Assembly (NCBI GenBank): GCA_035352635.1
Contig: DAOPYA010000198.1
Location: 1-5,408, forward strand
Length of the DNA stretch: 5,408 bases
Reading direction: 5' to 3'
DNA from: Rifleibacterium sp035352635
Lineage (GTDB): Bacteria > Muiribacteriota > Ozemobacteria > Ozemobacterales > Ozemobacteraceae
The notes under the pieces are model-generated. The model saw nothing but the letters and a program-made list of their open reading frames with translations, did not search any database and had not been told where the DNA came from. This document shows positions 1 through 5,200 of the stretch, piece by piece. Made by a program: the position numbers and the translations under genes. Position 1 is the first letter of the stretch. Each line of letters opens with the position of its first letter.

Positions 1-194
1 GCCCAGGTAACTTTTTAATCTATACTTTCAGTCCACTATAAATACACTTGTTCACCGCAAAGTTGCATTGCGCCTGTATTGTCTTCATTGTCCTAAATTG
101 TCCAAATTTTTTCAACCATTCAAGGCCGTCATAACTTCTTCTGGCGCCTGTAGAGCCGGATTGTGTGAGTAAATTTTGTCTTTGTCTTCAGCGG
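1..194. other. Edge of a neighbouring cassette; no complete gene
   Basis: No convincing complete coding region is visible. From about 82 the DNA matches 877-987 closely, so this is a second copy of the conserved segment that flanks attC 2. On the minus strand a short frame ending with a stop at 112-114 reads through SHNPALQAPEEVMTALNG. If cassettes are read on the minus strand, this is the start of a third cassette whose gene lies beyond position 1. Positions 1-81 are AT-rich and unassigned, and no promoter there is good enough to call. Confidence 0.5.
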
Positions 195-290
195 GTCTAA
201 CGCCAGTCGTGAGCGGAAATGAGAGACGGGCGCGGGTGTTGCGCAAGCAAGACCCGTGATCCGGCCGGTTTTTCCGCCTCGACGCAAATG
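82..290. repeat. Long direct repeat copy 1 (cassette-end segment plus attC)
   Basis: Positions 82-290 align almost end to end with 877-1083. The match covers about 110 bp of flank followed by the attC-like site. The 43-base core (223-265 versus 1016-1058) is identical, and the outer parts carry scattered substitutions and one or two single-base indels. Similar attC sites are normal within one chromosomal integron, but conservation this far beyond the site is less usual. Confidence 0.85.
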
Positions 291-296
291 TTAGGC
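195..296. repeat. attC: attC recombination site 1 (integron)
   Basis: The outer ends are GTCTAAC (195-201) and GTTAGGC (290-296), matching the R box consensus RYYYAAC...GTTRRRY. Inside them, GTCGTGAGCGGAAA pairs imperfectly with TTTCCGCCTCGAC as L boxes, with one extra base in the left arm. The centre (234-255) forms a 9-bp stem with one mismatch and a GCAA loop. The 102-bp length fits attC sites, which fold as single strands for the integron integrase. Orientation is ambiguous. The toxin stop codon next to 296 and the consensus R box at 195-201 favour reading it on the minus strand, while the extra base in the left arm favours plus. Confidence 0.85.
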
Positions 297-574
297 TATT
301 TTTTGATATATTTTTTAAGATCTCTATAAAAATTTTCGTGTGTGGAGAGCATTACGAGCTGAATTTCATCATCTTCGTGTTTGTAAGCTATCAGGTATAG
401 GCAATTTGAATATTTAAATTTATGAACTCGGATTTCTTGCAGATCACCCTTTTTTTGCTCTCCGACTTCTGGATTTTCTGCAATAAATCGGACTTGTGTG
501 TCAATCTCAGTCTTGAATTTTTTATCGACCTTTTTGATGTACCTGAAAAACGTTGGGGATTGGTAAATTTTCAT
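296..574 (-). CDS. ParE-like type II toxin (RelE/ParE superfamily)
   Basis: This 92-residue protein is the likely toxin of the pair with the ParD-like antitoxin just upstream. It resembles the ParE-like branch of the RelE/ParE fold. It has an N-terminal MKIYQSPTFFRYIKKV strand-helix segment, NPEVGEQKKGDL at 34-45, a V-x-KFKY strand at 50-55, LIAY at 61-64, and the C-terminal THENFYRDLKKY motif at 78-89 that is typical of this branch. RelE-fold toxins either cleave mRNA at the ribosome or poison gyrase, and the sequence does not decide which. The ATG lies 2 bases after the antitoxin stop, implying translational coupling and repression by the antitoxin complex. The stop codon TAG directly abuts the end of attC 1, as expected for a cassette gene. 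The family call is strong, the target is unknown. Confidence 0.9.
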   Translation of the reverse strand: MKIYQSPTFFRYIKKVDKKFKTEIDTQVRFIAENPEVGEQKKGDLQEIRVHKFKYSNCLYLIAYKHEDDEIQLVMLSTHENFYRDLKKYIKK

Positions 575-576
575 CT

Positions 577-795
577 TTATCCAAATTTGTATTCAATTTT
601 TTGTCCAGAATACAATTCTTCGAGTCCGAGCAAAATCTCTTTAATTTGTTCGTAGGTCAAATCAGGGTTTTCTTCTGAACACTTTCCAATTTTTGCCCAG
701 AATTCAATTTGTCCTGTTAGAGAGCGATTGTTGACCTTGCTATAGACCCTGGCTTCTGAAATTAATGAATCAGAAATTTTAATGGCGATAGCCAT
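577..795 (-). CDS. ParD-like antitoxin
   Basis: This 72-residue protein (MAIAIKISDSLISEARVYSK...) is the antitoxin of the downstream ParE-like toxin. The N-terminal strand AIKIS followed by helices is a ribbon-helix-helix-type DNA-binding layout. The stretch RSLTGQIEFWAKIGK...EENPDLTYEQIKEIL (24-54) matches the ParD-like antitoxin family, whose members are about this long. The C-terminal part, from about 55, would be the toxin-binding tail. The ATG at 795 is preferred because AAGGAGG (801-807) sits 5 bases upstream. A TTG at 810 in the same frame would place the Shine-Dalgarno inside the gene. It is first in a two-gene operon with its own promoter (826-854) and a palindrome in the promoter spacer that it probably binds. 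Confidence 0.88.
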   Translation of the reverse strand: MAIAIKISDSLISEARVYSKVNNRSLTGQIEFWAKIGKCSEENPDLTYEQIKEILLGLEELYSGQKIEYKFG

Positions 796-800
796 TTTGG

Positions 801-807
801 CCTCCTT
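801..807 (-). promoter_or_regulatory. Strong ribosome binding site of the ParD-like antitoxin
   Basis: AAGGAGG on the minus strand lies 5 bases before the ATG at 795. This fixes the start there and excludes the upstream in-frame TTG at 810. A strong site fits the need to make more antitoxin than toxin. Confidence 0.85.
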
Positions 808-825
808 CAACCTAATCTTAATTTA

Positions 826-854
826 ATAATACTTAAAATCAATTGATTGTGCAA
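826..854 (-). promoter_or_regulatory. Sigma70-like promoter of the ParD-like/ParE-like operon
   Basis: On the minus strand, TTGCAC (849-854) and TATTAT (826-831) are separated by exactly 17 bases, close to the TTGACA/TATAAT consensus. The promoter sits about 30 bases before the antitoxin start and lies inside the cassette, so expression would not depend on the integron promoter. Confidence 0.75.
837..848. promoter_or_regulatory. Perfect 12-bp palindrome, candidate autoregulatory operator
   Basis: AATCAATTGATT equals its own reverse complement and fills most of the spacer between the -35 and -10 boxes. Beside it, GCAACTTTTT/GCAACTATTT (852-871) is a near-perfect 10-bp tandem direct repeat overlapping the -35 box. 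Type II antitoxins commonly repress their own operon by binding such sites. Which element is bound is inferred. Confidence 0.55.
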
Positions 855-876
855 CTTTTTGCAACTATTTGATTTT

Positions 877-1083
877 CTTCGTTTGTCCTAAATTGCCTCA
901 ATCTTTCAACCATTCAATGCCGCTATAGCTTCTTCTGCCGCCCGTAGAGCCGGATTGTGTGAGAATTTTTGTCTTTGTTTTCAGCGGACCTAACGCCAGT
1001 CGTGAGCGGAAAAACGAGACGGGCGCGGGTGTTGCGCAAGCAAGACCCGTGATCCGGCATCATTTTCCGCGTCTACGCACTTG
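877..1083. repeat. Long direct repeat copy 2 (cassette-end segment plus attC)
   Basis: This is the partner of 82-290. The flank 877-987 carries on the minus strand a short frame reading SHNPALRAAEEAIAALNG with its stop at 906-908. The equivalent frame in copy 1 reads SHNPALQAPEEVMTALNG. A one-base indel next to it (AATTCTCAC versus TTTACTCAC) changes the frame closer to attC. It could be a shared remnant of an older cassette gene end. Confidence 0.8.
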
Positions 1084-1089
1084 TTATCT
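988..1089. repeat. attC: attC recombination site 2 (integron)
   Basis: The ends are ACCTAAC (988-994; GTTAGGT on the minus strand) and GTTATCT (1083-1089). The left end fits GTTRRRY perfectly when read on the minus strand. The right end deviates from RYYYAAC but keeps the essential AAC. GTCGTGAGCGGAAAA pairs imperfectly with TTTTCCGCGTCTAC, and the GGGTGTTGC/GCAAGACCC hairpin (1027-1048) with a GCAA loop is the same as in site 1. The toxin stop codon (TAA, 1084-1086) lies inside the right R box. Confidence 0.83.
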
Positions 1090-1413
1090 GCTTTTCTTAT
1101 TTTTATTCTTTGAATCATCTTTTGCTATTCGTTTTTGCCAATAATTTGGTTTCTGGTGAGAATGAGCAATTGCGATGATCAAGATTTCATTGTTTTTTAA
1201 AAGATAAACAACGGTATAAGGGAAGCGATGTATCAAACATCTACGAGTTCTGGAAGAAAACGGGCTCCACGCCTCCGGATAAGCTTGAATCCTCTTTATT
1301 GCAGCATACACTTCTTCGAGAAAATCATAGCCCAAGTCTTTTGCGCTGTCTTGGTAATAATCAACAGCCTTATTTAACTCTTCGCGGGCTGATGGATGAA
1401 AGACAAAATTCAC
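1084..1413 (-). CDS. RelE/ParE-family type II toxin
   Basis: This 109-residue protein is the likely toxin of the second pair. It has the typical family layout: MNFVFHPSAREEL N-terminal strand and helix, paired helices with AVDYYQ and FLEEVYAAIKRIQAYPEAW (31-49), then RRCLIHRFPYTVVYLL (57-72), IIAIAHSH (79-86) and KPNYW (88-92). Usual relatives read AHSRRKPxYW here. This copy has SHQKP, so an arginine that is often present is glutamine (residue 87). A lysine-rich tail (94-109) runs into the attC, and the TAA stop lies in its R box, so the last residues may be cassette-boundary DNA. The ATG overlaps the antitoxin stop by four bases (ATGA), giving translational coupling. The target (ribosome-bound mRNA or gyrase) cannot be read from sequence. 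Confidence 0.9.
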   Translation of the reverse strand: MNFVFHPSAREELNKAVDYYQDSAKDLGYDFLEEVYAAIKRIQAYPEAWSPFSSRTRRCLIHRFPYTVVYLLKNNEILIIAIAHSHQKPNYWQKRIAKDDSKNKNKKSR

Positions 1414-1643
1414 TTTTTGATCCGCTTTCTAATCTCTTGAAAAACCTGCTCTCCTGGAATTGTCTGAACCTTTCCGGATTCAATTTCATCAATTCTTCGT
1501 TCTGATTCTTCAGCCCATGCCTTGTCTATTTCTTCTGGACTTGGCAAATTAAGGCTTTTTAATAACTTTTCAACGAGGTAAATTCTATCTTCGCATGGCA
1601 AGGAAAGAATTTTTTCTTCTAATTTGGTTGTTGCTGCTGTCAT
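1410..1643 (-). CDS. Addiction-module antitoxin (RelB-like, short helical family)
   Basis: This 77-residue protein is the antitoxin of the RelE/ParE toxin that overlaps it by four bases. LPCEDRIYLVEKLLKSLNLP (15-34) followed by AWAEESERRIDEIESGKVQ (42-60) and IPGEQVFQEIRKRIKK (62-77) is the pattern of the 'putative addiction module component' family (Unstab_antitox). The family is made of two or three helices, is about 70-80 residues long, and is usually found directly before a RelE/ParE toxin. The ATG at 1643 is chosen because AAGGAG (1650-1655) stands 6 bases before it. The upstream ATG at 1667 overlaps the -10 box and cannot be the usual start. Such antitoxins bind and neutralise their toxin and are degraded faster than it. 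Confidence 0.9.
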   Translation of the reverse strand: MTAATTKLEEKILSLPCEDRIYLVEKLLKSLNLPSPEEIDKAWAEESERRIDEIESGKVQTIPGEQVFQEIRKRIKK

Positions 1644-1649
1644 AGAAAT

Positions 1650-1655
1650 CTCCTT
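1650..1655 (-). promoter_or_regulatory. Ribosome binding site of the second antitoxin
   Basis: AAGGAG on the minus strand lies 6 bases before the ATG at 1643. It decides the start, because the alternative ATG at 1667 lies within the promoter -10 element. Confidence 0.8.
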
Positions 1656-1665
1656 ATACCTTCTC

Positions 1666-1694
1666 ATTGTAGATCAAATTTTGTTTTTGGGCAA
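1666..1694 (-). promoter_or_regulatory. Sigma70-like promoter of the second toxin-antitoxin operon
   Basis: On the minus strand, TTGCCC (1689-1694) and TACAAT (1666-1671) are separated by exactly 17 bases. The -10 box lies 22 bases before the antitoxin ATG, so the leader is short. The -35 box ends at the very edge of the toxin-antitoxin DNA, next to the junction with the polyvalent-protein gene. Confidence 0.7.
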
Positions 1695-1720
1695 TTTTAT
1701 GTCTTTTTCCGACGGCTCCG
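1695..1720. other. Junction between cassette DNA and polyvalent-protein gene
   Basis: Left of here the DNA is AT-rich with minus-strand cassette genes. Right of here it is GC-richer plus-strand coding DNA that already reads like the interior of a protein. No third attC core (no RYYYAAC or GTTRRRY pair) is found. The exact breakpoint cannot be placed from one sequence. Confidence 0.6.
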
Positions 1721-1765
1721 GACGCCAAGTTCTCGAAGGCCCGCGGCCTGAATGTTTACTCGGAA

Positions 1766-2254
1766 ATGGAGCGCACTCTTAAAACTCCTGGCATGCTGCC
1801 TAAAAAGGCAAGCAAAGCCGACATGATCGGCGCGATCCAGAAGCACGTCGGCAAATTCAAGAAGGACGAACTCGCCGAGTCTGGCCTGGTTGAACACCTG
1901 GAAAGCATACAGGACGATCAGGTTACCAGCCAGGATGTGGCAGACTATCTCGACGCGAATAAGATTCAGATGAAAGAAGTCGTCAGACAGAGAAGCTGGA
2001 AAATCCGTCGCACGAACGGCGACGATGAGCAATTCGACACACTGGAAGAAGCCACGGCCGCGATGGACGGAGAACACGAATGGATTGAAAACGAGGCGGC
2101 CTGGATGTCTCGTGATAACGAGGAAATCATAACCTACGACTATGAGAATAACGAAATTTTCAAGGCTGAATTCGACAAAGAACTTGGCTGGTTCGCAAAA
2201 AAAAGACAACGAACAGCCGGTTTATTACGACAACGAAAGCGAAGCGATTGCTGA
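1766..2254 (+). pseudogene. 5' part of a large polyvalent protein gene (truncated, frame broken)
   Basis: The frame encodes MERTLKTPGMLPKKASKADM and continues with the helical KHVGKFKKDELAESGLVEHLESIQ and a QDVADYLDANKIQMKEVV segment. These are characteristic of the segment that starts the 'YSxMER' region in giant phage and plasmid polyvalent proteins. Protein-like sequence extends upstream in the same frame to about 1721 (DAKFSKARGLNVYSE), but the frame is closed by a stop at 1670-1672, no start codon exists there, and no Shine-Dalgarno precedes the ATG at 1766. That ATG is therefore unlikely to be the true start, and the gene has lost its 5' end at the junction. After GWFAKK the frame runs out of register at A8 (2197-2204). 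The residues up to the TGA at 2252-2254 (RQRTAGLLRQRKRSDC) are spurious, since the next frame continues the protein smoothly. Confidence 0.75.
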
Positions 2255-5200
2255 AGCCGAAGCCAAGGCTAATGAGTTGCGAGATTATTATCGCGACATA
2301 ATCAGAAACCCCGAGCCGAGCGAGGATTCTCAGAAATACAAAGGCTACCAAGTTCCCGGCGGGGAGAATTACAGGGAGTTACTTCTAACACTGCCTAACC
2401 CCAAAGCGCTGCCGGCGGGCTATGAGGTTCGCCAAATGAACACGGGCCGATGGGGGGTATTCGGCCCCGGCCCTCTTTCGGAAAACCGATATTCATCCGG
2501 CGACACAAAAGAAGAAGCATTGAAAGCCTTTGACCAGCATGGACACTCAGCTTATAAAAGCCCCCACTGGAACGAGGGAAACGTCCTCATGCCCATACGT
2601 TTTAACGAGCGCGAAGACACCAACGGCGCCCGCACTCTGTTTATTGAAGAAATCCAAAGCGACTGGCACCAGGAAGGCAGGAAAAAAGGCTATAAAAAGC
2701 CCGAGATGCAGAGCCGAATCAAGGAGCTGGAAGCTCAAAGCCGAGAGATTGAAGCTAAGGGCAGGGAAGCAACGCAAGAAGAAAAGCAGCGGTGGGCTGA
2801 CCTTAAAAACGAACACCAGAGCCTTATTCGAACCATGACTCACGCCGCTCCCAATGCGCCGCTGAAACAAACCGACAGATGGGCGATGTTGGGCATGAAG
2901 CGCATGATCCAATGGGCTGCTGAAAATGGCTTTGATAAAATTGCCTGGACGCCTGGCGAAGAACAGGCGAAGCGGTATGATCTGAGCAAGCAAATCGAGA
3001 GCATCCGGTGGACGAAAAAACCAGACGGCTACAGAATCGACGCCTTTAAAGATGGCCGGGCGATAATCACGAAAGAAAACCTTTCCGACGCAGCGCTCGA
3101 AGAGCACGTTGGCAAAGAAATCGCGCAAAAAATCATCAAAGGCGAAGGAGCGTTTGCTGGCTCAAACTACGACACGGAAATGTGGGGTGAAGGGAATGTT
3201 GGGCTTTTAAAAAACATCGACCTCAGAATCGGCGGCGATGGCATGAAGAGTTTTTATGACGGCATCCTGAAGAATGAAACCGAGAAATATATCAAGAAGT
3301 TCGGCAGCAAAGTCGGGCAGACCGAAATTTTCCCCGCAGGCGAAACCGATTTCTATCGCGGCGAGAACCTCAAAGTGCCCGCATTCGATATCACCCCGGA
3401 AATGCGAAGCGCGGTCAAGGCAAAAGGGCAACCGCTATACTCAAAGAGCGAGAATCGAAATGACCCCGCCGATCCGTTCGATCCAGATCCCGAACCAATG
3501 CCGCCTCTGGCCGAGACGGCCAAGACGCAGGCCGAAAAAGTGACTGACGCACTGAAGAAAATCGCAGGCGGCTTCATGGGCGACACCCGTTCACAGGCGG
3601 ACCGCAAGCGCCCGGATTTTGAACGCGCACAGAGGCTGAATCCTGATGCCGGCACAGATTTCGAGCTGGAGCACAATAACAAGAATGCCAGAGCGGTCAA
3701 GGCCCGGAAAGCCGAGGACTCTCTAATTCTCGGGCACCTGGACGCCGATAAAAACGTAATAACCGGAATGATCCGGAAAATTACAGGCCCAGGCGACTTA
3801 CAAGACTGGTTGCTGAAAAAAGCGGCACGCGTCCTGGCTCCCTTCCAGGCAGCCAAGCCAATTGAGCGCATGCTGTTTACTGTTGCCGAAAACATGGCCT
3901 ACGACGAGCAGAACGACACCCTGAAGCCTTCGCCAGGGATTCGCCGATACAACCGAGACACAGGCGAGTATGAATACATCCCGGGGCAACACGCAGCGGC
4001 CGCCGAGCACTTTTTCAATACCCTGGCCCCTAACTGGAAGCGCTTAATGACCGACCGCGCCAAGGAAAACGAGGACTACCGGAAGCACTTCGTTGACGTT
4101 GTGGTTCCGCACGCCAAGGCGCAGACGGCGATTGCTCTCCTGGCCAGGTATAAGCAGTTGGGCGCGGCAAGCTCTGCTATTCAGGGTTCCGAGAGCGAGG
4201 CCCGCTCGATGCTACAAAAAATTAACAGCAAAATCGACCCGGCCGAATATAAGGAACTCGAATCCCTGCTCGACAAGATATTGAAAATCCCAGCCGACAT
4301 GATCGGAAAGAACACGGTTGCCCTGGAAGGGATTATCAAGACCGCCAAAGGAGAGCTCAAATCCCCGGCAGCGCTACAGGCCGAACTGAAACGCCTGAGA
4401 ACCAACCGAGGGCATTATGGCTACGTTCACCACTATTTCGAGTCTGACAATATACCGAGCCAGGGCAAAGCATTTGACGCCTTTGGCCGAATTCCGAACG
4501 GATGGATTGAAGAAACACCCGGCACACAGAAACTGAGAACCGGAGCAGAGGGCAACACGCGGAATCTGTTAAAAGCCGATATTGCCAAAAATACCAAAGA
4601 GATAAGGGCTGAGGCATCCAATGCCTGGATGCAGCAAGTCGAAGACCAGCGTGGGTTGCTGGTCGAAGACTGGGAAGATATCCCAGACATGCCCGGCGGC
4701 TACGACGAGTGCAAGAAGGTTGTGGCGAATTTCGGCAAATTCAGGGGGAAAGAAATATATCTCCCAGACCGTGTTTATGGTTTCTACAAGCAGGTTCGCG
4801 AGGTGGGCCTTGAAGACCCCGGCATGAAAGAATTCGGCGACGCGGTTCAGATGATTGATGGCGTCACTAATCGCATGAACGAGGCTATGCTTTACCACCC
4901 CGGCAAATTTGCCCGCGATCTCATGGCCGCGCCGTTCCACATGGTTGAATTCCTGCGAGACTGGTCAACCAAAAACCCAGGCGAAGCCGTCCTGGCGATT
5001 AAAGCCCTGGCAAAGGCCACGGCCGGAGCCGCCAAGCCGAGCACATGGCAGAAATATACGCCAGAAAGCGAAGGCGAATATTCAGAGTCTCTCGCCTACC
5101 AGGAAAAAGACGGCAAGAAGAGCTTTCTGACCAGGGCCACAGACTCTATCGGCGCATGGTTTACTGATAGCGTGCCGGTCGGCTCGACCCTGGCAAGTTT

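Noticed and set aside
234..255. GC-rich hairpin of attC 1 as an intrinsic terminator
   Set aside because: There is no U-tract directly after the stem, and the same hairpin recurs at the equivalent place in attC 2, which the attC structure explains better.
422..655. Plus-strand frame opposite the ParE-like toxin and antitoxin
   Set aside because: It is the complement of two well-supported minus-strand genes and has no recognisable protein features.
82..1083. CRISPR array
   Set aside because: There are only two repeat copies, each about 200 bp, separated by nearly 600 bp of coding DNA. There are no short regularly spaced repeats or cas genes.
959..1144. Plus-strand frame beginning at a GTG and running through attC 2
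   Set aside because: It spans the recombination site and enters the toxin gene on the other strand, has no ribosome binding site, and its FLFLFF tail is the complement of the lysine codons of the toxin tail.
1690..1726. Possible third, degenerate attC at the junction (AATTTTATGTCTTT resembles the flank AATTTTGTCTTT before the other sites, and GACGCC resembles AACGCC)
   Set aside because: The essential AAC/GTT cores and the conserved hairpin are missing, and the wider flank (GAGCCGGATTGTGTGAG) is absent, so the resemblance is too short to call.
1697..2209. Long minus-strand frame opposite the start of the polyvalent protein
   Set aside because: The plus strand carries recognisable family motifs over the same stretch. 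The minus frame is hydrophobic and without motifs, as expected of a complement of acidic/basic coding DNA.
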